Source: Oligoflexia bacterium (GTDB lineage: Bacteria > Bdellovibrionota > Bdellovibrionia > Bdellovibrionales > Bdellovibrionaceae). Taken from it: a DNA stretch of 64,000 nt. Under the pieces are notes generated by a model. The model saw only the letters and a program-made list of their open reading frames with translations. It had not been told where the DNA came from and made no database searches. The stretch covers positions 1 to 64,000 of the forward strand of contig BOLD01000007.1 of the NCBI GenBank assembly GCA_016861345.1, written 5' to 3'. A program made the position numbers and the translations under genes. Shown here in pieces: positions 1-8,170 of the stretch (the stretch's first letter is position 1; each line of letters begins with the position of its first letter).

Positions 1-235
1 GTGTCCACCAGAAGAAGATCCGTGTCCACCAGAAGAAGATCCGTGTCCACCGGATGATGAGCCGTTTCCACCAGAAGAGGATCCATTATTTCCCCCTGAT
101 GAAGACCCATGTCCACCGGATGATGAGCCGTTTCCACCAGAAGAGGATCCATTATTTCCCCCTGATGAAGACCCATGTCCACCGGATGATGAGCCGTTTC
201 CACCAGAAGAGGATCCATTATTTCCCCCTGATGAT
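1..235. repeat. Tandem 21-24 bp units arranged in a 66-bp higher-order repeat
   Basis: Copies at 55-120 and 121-186 are identical (gatgagccgtttccaccagaagaggatccattatttccccctgatgaagacccatgtccaccggat); a diverging third copy starts at 187; 21-bp units gtgtccaccagaagaagatcc at the left edge. Confidence 0.9.
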
Positions 236-414
236 GATCCGTGCCCTCCAGACGAGGACCCATTATTCCCGGAACAGAGACTTGGATTATGGAGACAATT
301 AAAATTGTTTCCATTATTTGGTACCGCTTTAACTTGCGAGCTTAAAGCGGCAATGGCGATGGTCGCCACGATATATTGATACGTTCGAGTTCTATTGAGT
401 TGCATTTTTGTCAT
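1..414 (-). CDS. Secreted Ser/Gly-repeat protein, 3' end truncated by window edge
   Basis: Minus-strand reading from ATG at 414: MTKMQLNRTRTYQYIVATIAIAALSSQVKAVPNNGNNFNCLHNPSLCSGNNGSSSGGHGSSSGGNNGSSSGGNG...; signal-peptide-like N-terminus then GSSSGG[H/N] repeats, open to the window edge. Absent from the ORF track because no stop is inside the window. Confidence 0.75.
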   Translation of the reverse strand, partial: MTKMQLNRTRTYQYIVATIAIAALSSQVKAVPNNGNNFNCLHNPSLCSGNNGSSSGGHGSSSGGNNGSSSGGNGSSSGGHGSSSGGNNGSSSGGNGSSSGGHGSSSGGNNGSSSGGNGSSSGGHGSSSGGHGSSSGGH

Positions 415-631
415 CCTTTGTTTGGTTAAAGTGTCAAAAATATTTCGAAACCGCATCCCAGAGCAGCATTTGTGCCATTTAAAACAAGTCCCAAATTCAA
501 TAGAATTGGCTTTCGCTGTGCCTTGGCGATTATTTGGGACAGTCTGTAATTGTGCAGTGACAACTTGTCGAAATTTCGCTTTGGATTCTCTTTTGCACCG
601 ATATCATGCTGTTAAGGTCGGGGGGGGGCAA

Positions 632-1108
632 GTGAGATTGGTGAAAAGCCATGTTATCTCCGGAAAGTTATTCGCGGAAGAAATAGATAAAATGAGGTGG
701 AGAAGTCCACTTTTGATGGCTATGTCAAGAGATTGCTTACCTATTGTTTGGCAAATGTCAAAAGAGCTGAAAATTCCATGGAATGTTTTGGTAGATCGCA
801 ATGTGCTTGTTACCCCACGTGTTGGATCAACAAGCCAACCTGTATGTGTACGTGACCGTACGGTCATTTTAGTCAGTGATGGATTGCCGACACATATGTC
901 CATCCAATCGGCGATCAAAATGTTAAAAAGAAAAGGGGTATATGAAGTCGTTGTTGCAGTCCCCGAAGCTCCTCAATTTGATCATAGTCGGGAGCAATCA
1001 CTGTCCGAAAGGGTGATCGTATTTCAAAATCCTGAGCCATTTTATTCAGAGGAAAAATCTTATGACGTCAGTGTTCCAATGCCGCTTTATCCCGATTTGC
1101 CCGATTAA
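632..1108 (+). CDS. Phosphoribosyltransferase-like protein with degenerate PRPP loop
   Basis: Similarity by eye to stress-associated PRTases: SGKLFAEEIDKMRWRSPLLMAMSRDCLPI...VILVSDGLPTHMSIQSAIKMLKRKGVYEVVVAVPEAP. GTG at 632 (or 641) follows a G9 run; the upstream part of ORF 395-1108 is not protein-like. Confidence 0.6.
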   Translation: MRLVKSHVISGKLFAEEIDKMRWRSPLLMAMSRDCLPIVWQMSKELKIPWNVLVDRNVLVTPRVGSTSQPVCVRDRTVILVSDGLPTHMSIQSAIKMLKRKGVYEVVVAVPEAPQFDHSREQSLSERVIVFQNPEPFYSEEKSYDVSVPMPLYPDLPD

Positions 1109-1114
1109 CGTTAT

Positions 1115-1561
1115 TTAGTAGGGTATCGGGCGTGCTTCTTTTGCGGGGCGCTTCTGGTTTTCCTCGTAGTCCATTTGACAGTCGATGCAAAAGCGAGATT
1201 CTGGAGCAATTAAGAGCCGCTTGATTGGAATCGGCTTGTGACAGCCCTCGCATTCAGCAAATGTCCCATTATCGAGCCTTTCCAAAGAGGTTTCAATTTC
1301 CTGCAGGCTTCTGATATTTTTTTCTGATAGCAGTTCAAGGGTTTCAATGGTCTGTGTATTGGTCGCAAGATCCCCAGAGTGTCGGCGCAGTCGAGAGATT
1401 TCTCCAGTGACGTCGGTGGATAGGTCTTTAAACGCCTGGGTCAATAATTTCTCTTCTGAATCCAAGACAAGCTTCTTTCGCTCTTCAAGCAAACCCCGCC
1501 ATTGGATAACTTCATTTTCTGTAAAACGATTATTTTCCTTTTTCACGAGATGACTCCTCAT
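1115..1561 (-). CDS. DksA/TraR family zinc-finger protein
   Basis: Coiled-coil region then CEGCHKPIPIKRLLIAPESRFCIDC (C4 zinc finger) in the DksA/TraR C-terminal context. Confidence 0.85.
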   Translation of the reverse strand: MRSHLVKKENNRFTENEVIQWRGLLEERKKLVLDSEEKLLTQAFKDLSTDVTGEISRLRRHSGDLATNTQTIETLELLSEKNIRSLQEIETSLERLDNGTFAECEGCHKPIPIKRLLIAPESRFCIDCQMDYEENQKRPAKEARPIPY

Positions 1562-1632
1562 TTAAAAACTCAAGAAGAACAAGCAGTTTTCTCATTCGCA
1601 GAACTCCCAAGTCAAAAGTGGGGATTCGTTCA

Positions 1633-2040
1633 TTAATGAACTTTGATTTCTTTAACCTTTGTTGTTCCAAATTTTGGAATTTGTATAGTCAATACACCGT
1701 CTTCGTAGTGAGCGTCAGCTTTTGATTCATCTACGGCAGATGGCAGCGAGAATGAACGATAGAAAGAACCATAGCAGGATTCACTGATGTGTTGTTTGTC
1801 TTGAGAAGGGACTTTTAATTCCTTTCGCTCGCCTGATACGGATAGTCGATTTCCCTCTATTTCAATTTTGAGATCATCTTTACTAACGCCTGGTATGTCA
1901 AAGTAAGCGACAAACTCTCGGTCACTCTCTGTTAATGTGCAGACAGGAGTAAAGTCAGCAGTTCCATATTTTGCTGTCCAGTCAGAAGCTTCGAACCAAT
2001 CATTGATATCTGACTCCATTCTTGCAAGTGTATTTCTCAT
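1633..2040 (-). CDS. Hsp20/alpha-crystallin family small heat shock protein
   Basis: FVAYFDIPGVSKDDLKIEIEGNRLSVSGERKE...YGSFYRSFSLPSAVDESKADAHYEDGVLTIQIPK. Confidence 0.93.
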   Translation of the reverse strand: MRNTLARMESDINDWFEASDWTAKYGTADFTPVCTLTESDREFVAYFDIPGVSKDDLKIEIEGNRLSVSGERKELKVPSQDKQHISESCYGSFYRSFSLPSAVDESKADAHYEDGVLTIQIPKFGTTKVKEIKVH

Positions 2041-2070
2041 AAAAATCTCCTTTAAATAATAAAATAATAA

Positions 2071-2571
2071 TCAAGATCTTGCGCCAGTATTGCGTGCAAG
2101 AGGTGAGCCATTGAGGGGAATTCGTTTAGGATAAATGAGAGCAGGCTCTAAATTTAATATTTTAGGCCATTTACTTTTTGGCACCTTCTCCAAGTCCTTT
2201 GTTGTCCACTCTATTCTTTCGGAGATACGAATGTTGTCAAATTGGGCTTTTATTTTTCCGAGCATTTTTGCTTCGGCAACGATATTGAGTGTAAGACTTT
2301 TTCGTTTTACGAGTTCACCCTTAAAGAATTTTGAAAGAGCCCTGGCAAATTGGTCTGCGGCATCTTCGTGTGGATCTTTCTCTCTTGTGAGCAGATGAGG
2401 GGCGGAACCCTTCAGTTTCGCCCGGCTTTGACCTGCTTTATCATATTGCATGAGCCTGTTTCTCATTCTGCCTAACGGGTTTGATATGTGGTGGATCAGC
2501 TTGATAGTATGATCTGCTGTAAAGTCGTAAACGTCTGCCCCTGAACGGTTGGCGATAACAATCCATTTCAT
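2071..2571 (-). CDS. Host attachment protein-like (baeRF-type) protein
   Basis: MKWIVIANRSGADVYDF...LKLIHHISNPLGR-type N-terminus, FARALSKFF, GKIKAQFDN; typical of the host-attachment family. Confidence 0.7.
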   Translation of the reverse strand: MKWIVIANRSGADVYDFTADHTIKLIHHISNPLGRMRNRLMQYDKAGQSRAKLKGSAPHLLTREKDPHEDAADQFARALSKFFKGELVKRKSLTLNIVAEAKMLGKIKAQFDNIRISERIEWTTKDLEKVPKSKWPKILNLEPALIYPKRIPLNGSPLARNTGARS

Positions 2572-2586
2572 GTGACCTCCAGTGAA

Positions 2587-2958
2587 TTATATGCTCGGTT
2601 GATGGAGCCTGATATACTGTCTCACTCTGTTTCGTCGCATTCTGATTTTTTCCTTTAACACTCGCTCTGCTGAATCAAAGGCATTTCGGATGGCAACATA
2701 AATATCTTTTTGGGCTTCATCCTTCTCGGGATTTCGGCTAATCACAATTTCGTTTCGTGGCAGATAAATATGAACATTGACATGATAATAGCGATCCGCA
2801 TGGTGATGTCGATGAGGACAAGAGATGGTGACTTCACATTTAATAATGTGATCATTGTAATGGGTTAGTTTCTCAATTCGCTCTTGAACCGCAAGCCAAA
2901 TTGCATCTGACTCGGGAAAATCAATAAAAGTAATTTGAAAGGGAATTTCATTGGGCAT
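2587..2958 (-). CDS. HPF/RaiA-family ribosome-associated protein
   Basis: MPNEIPFQITFIDFPESDAIWLAVQERIEKLTHYNDHIIKCEVTIS...DIYVAIRNAFDSAERVLKE; internal Met (2958) is preferred over the track start at 3087, which runs into the Usp gene. Confidence 0.75.
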   Translation of the reverse strand: MPNEIPFQITFIDFPESDAIWLAVQERIEKLTHYNDHIIKCEVTISCPHRHHHADRYYHVNVHIYLPRNEIVISRNPEKDEAQKDIYVAIRNAFDSAERVLKEKIRMRRNRVRQYIRLHQPSI

Positions 2959-3919
2959 AGTTGAATCCCTCCTTTCCTTTTGTTTGTGAAACTTGAAAAG
3001 AGGGTTGCTTAACGCCAGCTCGTTTTTTGGGTCTGTAGTAGACAAGAACAGGGCATTTTGCCTGAAGAAGGACATCGCGAGCAACACTGCCTAGTAGAGC
3101 TTGGGCCAAGGGACCACTTGTGCTGGACATAGCGATCAGTCCAACATGGTTCTTTTTAGCAATATCTAATATAGAAGAACTTAAATTCCTCTTTTGAGGT
3201 TTAATCACAGAGGAACATTTTACGTTTTGATCTTCTAAATGATGAATCCATTCCTTTGCCTTTTTCTGCCTTGTTTTCTCTACGGATTGCGATGCAATTG
3301 TAAATGATCTACTGGCATTGCTCCATGAATATTGAACATCGGGTGGGTAGATATTCTGCCTTTCGACAAGATTATAAAGAATGACATGGGCATCAAATTT
3401 TCGAAGTATTGGTTCAAGATGAAGTAAGGCCCTTTTTGAATCCTGTTGAAAATCGGTTGGAAATAGGACTGAAGACAATTTAAGGGAGGGGCGTGTGTGA
3501 GTGTTCATAATCAGAATGGGTACACGAGATGTTGTAATTAAACTTTCAGCAAAGCCGCCCATTTGAAAGGGAATCCAGCTCTTTTTAGCGTGTGTGTTGA
3601 CGAAGATGAACTGGGCCTTCTCACGTTCAGCATACCTGGCTAAGGCCGAGGCCATTGCTCGAGCAGAGGATAGCTTTTCAATAATAAGATGGGTCGGAAG
3701 AAGTTGTCTGACTTGTAATTTATTCAAGTAAAGAGAGACTTTCTCCATCGGAAATGAAGGAGAGTCAGTTACCGTGACAGGTTGAATATCGCAATTCAGC
3801 TTATGTGCCCAGAGCTTCATTTCAGCGACAAGGTTTTTTGCTAATTGAGGGTCCTGGTTGGGATCAAGAGCCCAAATGATCTTATCTCTCCCATGAGAAT
3901 GAATATGTTTCTTAGTCAT
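2948..3919 (-). CDS. Universal stress protein, two Usp domains
   Basis: C-terminal IAMSSTSGPLAQALLGSVARDVLLQAKCPVLVYY matches the Usp ATP-binding signature; tandem-domain length. Confidence 0.88.
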   Translation of the reverse strand: MTKKHIHSHGRDKIIWALDPNQDPQLAKNLVAEMKLWAHKLNCDIQPVTVTDSPSFPMEKVSLYLNKLQVRQLLPTHLIIEKLSSARAMASALARYAEREKAQFIFVNTHAKKSWIPFQMGGFAESLITTSRVPILIMNTHTRPSLKLSSVLFPTDFQQDSKRALLHLEPILRKFDAHVILYNLVERQNIYPPDVQYSWSNASRSFTIASQSVEKTRQKKAKEWIHHLEDQNVKCSSVIKPQKRNLSSSILDIAKKNHVGLIAMSSTSGPLAQALLGSVARDVLLQAKCPVLVYYRPKKRAGVKQPSFQVSQTKGKEGFNYAQ

Positions 3920-4288
3920 TGAGGATATCCTTTCATCTCTGAATGAATAAGCCTGATCTGCAATGTCGATACCGATCGATCTTAATTAGAAGTTAACAGA
4001 AGTTTGTCGCTCAAATAGAAATCAGAAGGTTGCTGAGTTGAATGTTAAGAATTGTTAACTTAATGAAAAATTGAGGTGTGACAATTCAGACATCGTCATG
4101 GTCATGTTGTCACAGAGGTGAAATATTCATGACAGTCATTGTTGTGATTCATGAATTAAAAGTTGACTGTGATGGGTGTAATTTGTGTAATGCGCCCACT
4201 TTATAGAAATTGATGAGCAAAAGTCCTGTACGACATCTTGTGATCAGCTAGCCGTGTTTTTGTGTGACTAATTTTGAAGGGGGTTCAA

Positions 4289-5712
4289 ATGAGTCAGCAT
4301 GTGGTCGTTGTTGATGATGAAGCAGATGTTCGTGAGGTTATCGCAGAATTGCTCACGCGAGAGGGCTTTGAAGTGACCCAGTTTTCATCAGCAGCGGAAG
4401 CATTGCAAAGTTTTAAAGTCAGTCAACCACAGGTTCTGATCACAGATTATCAGATGGAGACCATTGATGGACTTGCCTTTTTGAGGAAGGTTCAAACTGA
4501 TTATCCAGATATTGTTACAATAATGATGACTGCCTTTGGATCTATCGAAACAGCAATTGAGGCCATGAAGAATGGGGCCTATCACTATATTTGCAAGCCT
4601 TTTAAAAGCGATGAACTTATCCTTTTAACAAAGCGAGCCTTTGAAAAGGCAAATCTCAAACAAGAAAATCAAGACCTGAAGATGCAATTGAATCGAAACT
4701 ATAGTCTTGATGCCATCATTGGTAAAAGCCAGGCCATGGCTGCAGTTTTTGATCTGATTCGACATGTTTCCAGTACAACCGCAAATGTTCTTATTACAGG
4801 GGAAAGCGGTTCAGGTAAGGAGCTTGTCGCGCGAGCTCTTCATTATTCAGGTTCAAGAAAAAATAAGCCATTTGTTCCCATTAACTGCACGGCGATACCT
4901 GAACAGCTTTTGGAAAGTGAACTTTTTGGTCATGTTAAAGGTGCCTTTACTGGAGCAGTCAGTAATAAGAAAGGTCTTTTTGAAGAAGCTCAGGGTGGAA
5001 CTTTATTTCTTGATGAAATTGGTGATTTAAGTTTGACCCTTCAGGCCAAGTTACTCCGCGTTCTACAAGATAAGCAGATTCGTGCTGTTGGTGACAGCAA
5101 GCTTAAAAACGTGGATGTGCGAATCGTGGCAGCAACGCATCGGGATCTTAAAATTCTTTCTAATCTCGGAAAGTTTCGTGAAGATCTTTTTTATCGACTA
5201 AATGTAATTCCCATTCGTGTTCCAGCTCTGAGGGAGCGAATAGAGGATATCCCATTGTTAGTGGAAAGTTTTATTGCAAAATTTGCGGCTCGAAACGGAA
5301 CATCGATTAAGCGGGTTTCTCCAGAAGCGATGGCAGTCTTAATGGCTCACCCCTGGCCAGGTAATGTTCGCGAGCTTGAGAATGTGATTGAACGGGCTAT
5401 GGTGCTGAGTCGTGGAGAAGTTATAGAAAAAGAAATGGTCTTAGACAGCGCCTTGACCGAGGCCAAGTCAAGTGTTGAACAGATTCACAGCGATCGTCCG
5501 ACCTTAGAGCAGTTAAATGAGCGTTATATTCGTATCGTCTTAAATGAGGTCAATAATGAAAAAGATAAGGCTGCGAAAATTCTAGGTATCAGTCGACGCA
5601 CGTTGTATCGAAAAGAAAGAGCCTCTATGGGATGGTGGCCCAAGATCAACTTGAGTTACCGCTTGAGCACGGGGAATCAGATTTGGAGCGTGATAATGAG
5701 TTGGTCAACTAA
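4289..5712 (+). CDS. NtrC-type sigma54-dependent response regulator, frameshifted near its 3' end
   Basis: REC (VVVDDEADVR), AAA+ (GESGSGKE, GAFTGA), Fis-type HTH (ISRRTLYRKER). After about 5620 the expected tail YGMVAQDQLELPLEHGESDLERDNELVN* reads in the -1 frame, stopping at 5710-5712. Start ATG 4289 with gaaggggg upstream. Confidence 0.75.
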
Positions 5713-6268
5713 GGAATTACCAGAAGGACTGCTATCGCCCTTCATTCAGATTTTAGATGAAAATCTGATGATGGTTGTCGTTAACCAGAGCGGTGTTATT
5801 CAGTACGCATCGGATCGATACTGTCATTACTTTCATAAAAATCAAGATCAATTAAAGGGGCAAATTCACCAGGATTTTGATAAAGTGAAGTCCGTAGAAA
5901 TTATCGATGATAGCACAAAACAGGCAGTGAGCGCTGCTGGCGAGACATTAAGGTTATCATGCACTTGGTTTTCCTTTCAGGACCAATTGACACAGGAACA
6001 GCATTATTTGTTTATGTACAGTGATGTTACTGAAAAAGAGCAATTGAAAGAACAACTTCAGGCCAACATCCAGAGGTATTCAAAGAATGTTCATAAGCTT
6101 GGAAATTTACTGGCTGTCGCTCGTTGTCGCGCAGAGATACTTGATAAAAGGGTTAGTGATAATGAAAAGCTGCAAAAAGACACTTTGGCTGTGTTAACTC
6201 AAATTGACAAAATCACTCAACAACTTCATTCGGAGGCAGGGAGCCTTCGGGGGAATGCACGGGCATAG
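5696..6268 (+). CDS. PAS-domain protein with DHp-like segment and no ATPase domain
   Basis: ATG at 5696 overlaps the regulator's out-of-frame stop: MSWSTKELPEGLLSPFIQILDENLMMVVVNQSGVIQYAS...YSKNVHKLGNLLAVARCRAEIL. The track shows it fused to the regulator as 4274-6268. Confidence 0.65.
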   Translation: MSWSTKELPEGLLSPFIQILDENLMMVVVNQSGVIQYASDRYCHYFHKNQDQLKGQIHQDFDKVKSVEIIDDSTKQAVSAAGETLRLSCTWFSFQDQLTQEQHYLFMYSDVTEKEQLKEQLQANIQRYSKNVHKLGNLLAVARCRAEILDKRVSDNEKLQKDTLAVLTQIDKITQQLHSEAGSLRGNARA

Positions 6269-6533
6269 AGTAATGTTCTGTGAGATAACTTCGGTATTCC
6301 TCAATGAGATTTTCTAAAGAGCGGTGATCTGCCTTGTTCGCGGCGGCCTCTAAATTTGTTGCAATCTGAACTAATTTCGTGAATCCAAAAGCACCCGAAA
6401 TCCCTCTTAAATTATGTCCCAGTTTCTTTATTGCAGTATAATCGCCTTGAATCATATACAGCTCGAGGTTCTCCATGTCCTTCCATCTCGATTCAATAAA
6501 CGAGGGCAATAGCGGAAGAAGTTCTTGCTCCAT
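6213..6533 (-). CDS. Hpt-domain phosphotransfer protein
   Basis: DYTAIKKLGHNLRGISGAFGFTKLVQIATNLEAAANK matches the Hpt active-site region (H-x-L-[KR]-G). Confidence 0.85.
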   Translation of the reverse strand: MEQELLPLLPSFIESRWKDMENLELYMIQGDYTAIKKLGHNLRGISGAFGFTKLVQIATNLEAAANKADHRSLENLIEEYRSYLTEHYSMPVHSPEGSLPPNEVVE

Positions 6534-6556
6534 ACTCGACCTCCTTTATTTCATGT

Positions 6557-7171
6557 TCAGATCAGAGCGGGCTCAGGTCTGAATTTACGACCTTGCTCAA
6601 GTTCTGCATAAATCCGGGCAAGTTCCTTTCTAAGTCTTGATGGAGGAGATCCTTTACTCATCACGCCAAGGAACTGAAAATGCTTCAGTCTTGGTAGACT
6701 CCAGCGAACCTGGTCGTAACTAGAATACCCAATGACGGGGATCTTCTTTTCAACATCATAATCCTTAAGTCTTTGATCCGCGTTTATAAGCGAAAGAGGT
6801 CCATTTAATCCTGGCATATCATAATCAAGGATCATAAAATCATAGGCCTCCTCTTTAATGGCCTGAGAAACCTGGGTTCCAGAATTCAGCACTTTGAAAT
6901 CGATATTATTTTCTTTCAGAATTTGCTCGAGAATGAGTAGTGACGAAGGGTCATCATCAACCAAGAGAGCATGGACTGTTCGCTGCCTTTGGGTTAAACC
7001 GGTGATTTTCGAGAATCCGTAAGCCAAGAGCTCCAATATATAAAACAGAGCTCCGAAGACGATAGTGACGGGGGTAAGAACGATAAGAACCCAGGGTACT
7101 CCAATGACAAGAACCAATAAGAGCGTCGCAATTAACCCCAAAACATATCCACCGCTCACAACTTTTCCCAT
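6557..7171 (-). CDS. Membrane-anchored receiver (REC) domain protein
   Basis: Two hydrophobic N-terminal helices then ALLVDDDPSSLLILEQIL...DFMILDYDMPGLNG...GVMSKGS. Confidence 0.85.
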   Translation of the reverse strand: MGKVVSGGYVLGLIATLLLVLVIGVPWVLIVLTPVTIVFGALFYILELLAYGFSKITGLTQRQRTVHALLVDDDPSSLLILEQILKENNIDFKVLNSGTQVSQAIKEEAYDFMILDYDMPGLNGPLSLINADQRLKDYDVEKKIPVIGYSSYDQVRWSLPRLKHFQFLGVMSKGSPPSRLRKELARIYAELEQGRKFRPEPALI

Positions 7172-7242
7172 ATCCCACCTCCACAGGGTGGATATTCAAT
7201 AGTTGGACCAACAAACGATGGGTTTTATTGTGGTTGTAAGAT

Positions 7243-7695
7243 TTAATGAGAGGAAATATGTGAGACAGCTTTACTTGGGTTGAGACTAATTGGCAGGGCT
7301 GAGATATCTTGTTGAGTATCTAATAGTTCATACTTAGCCACTGTGTTAAGAAAACTGTCAATTTCAAATGGCTTTTGTAATGTTCCAGCAACTCCTTCAG
7401 GAAGCTCGATCATATTCAGTTCCGCCATAGCAGAGCATATGACAATGGGAACTTGAGGACAAAGGTTCTCGGCTCGGAGTTGGGCTATGACCTCGTGTGA
7501 AGTCATGTCTGGAAGACTGTGATCAAGCAAGATTAAAGACAGTTTATCATTATGATTGGTACGGATTAATTCAAGAGCTTGGTTTCCACTGGTTGCTGCG
7601 GCAACATTGTAACCGGCGTTTTCAAGCAGGTAGCTCATTAGTTCGAGCATTTCAGGATAATCTTCTACAATAAGCACTTTCTTGCCAATAGGCAT
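7243..7695 (-). CDS. Single-domain response regulator
   Basis: VLIVEDYPEMLELMSYLL...LILLDHSLPDMTSHEV...GTLQKPFEID. Confidence 0.92.
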   Translation of the reverse strand: MPIGKKVLIVEDYPEMLELMSYLLENAGYNVAAATSGNQALELIRTNHNDKLSLILLDHSLPDMTSHEVIAQLRAENLCPQVPIVICSAMAELNMIELPEGVAGTLQKPFEIDSFLNTVAKYELLDTQQDISALPISLNPSKAVSHISSH

Positions 7696-8008
7696 GTTGA
7701 GCCCCTCTCATTAACTGACGAATAGTAGTCAAATGTGTCAGCAATATCTAAGCCAGGTGTGATTTGAAGTAAAGTAGTATGCTTGAACCATGTAAAGATG
7801 TGACTGGCTCTATATAGTTGAGATTAATTGGGACATCGCAAACATTAACATCACAAGAGCACTGTTAGTTGGCAATTTTGTCCATCGTTTTCGTCAGATT
7901 GACCCATGAAAAGTGAGGATCATCTTAAGTAGCCTCTCTGATTGCATTGGCTTCTTTTCCGCTCTGGCATTGATGTTGCTGTAGTCTCAGTTTTGGGAGG
8001 GGGATTCG

Positions 8009-8170
8009 ATGTCGACCTGTAGAAAAGCAAAAAATAAAAACACAAAATCAACACAACATAAACCGCGTGAGTATAAAGAGGTAGACCTAATGCTGCAAAA
8101 GCTCGGGGATAAGTGGTATGCCTTTCTTGAGTTAAATGGGAATGTTTATTACCAAGGCCTTCTAAGATAA
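8009..8170 (+). CDS. Small hypothetical protein, 53 aa
   Basis: Sub-threshold ORF with gggaggggg upstream of ATG: MSTCRKAKNKNTKSTQHKPREYKEVDLMLQKLGDKWYAFLELNGNVYYQGLLR*. Confidence 0.5.
   Translation: MSTCRKAKNKNTKSTQHKPREYKEVDLMLQKLGDKWYAFLELNGNVYYQGLLR

Noticed and set aside
1-235. Possible CRISPR array
   Set aside because: No unique spacers; contiguous 21-24 bp units preserve a reading frame, so it is a coding tandem repeat.
54-302. Track ORF MMSRFHQKRIHYFPLMKTHVHR... as a repeat protein
   Set aside because: Antisense shadow of the minus-strand GSSSGG-repeat coding frame, which has a start and signal peptide.
395-631. N-terminal extension of the PRTase-like ORF
   Set aside because: No recognisable domain, overlaps the divergent CDS start, and a G-rich SD with GTG occurs downstream.
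604-918. Minus-strand 104-aa ORF
   Set aside because: Lies antisense to the better-supported PRTase-like CDS; no motifs.
4130-4160. attcatga direct repeats upstream of the NtrC-type regulator as operator
   Set aside because: Short AT-rich repeats; no second line of evidence.
5605-5625. Programmed -1 frameshift signal at aaaagaaagagcc
   Set aside because: No X XXY YYZ heptamer in the correct phase and no obvious downstream stem-loop; a 1-nt deletion is simpler.
6957-7214. Minus-strand 85-aa ORF
   Set aside because: Alternative frame within the membrane-anchored REC gene; low-complexity composition without motifs.
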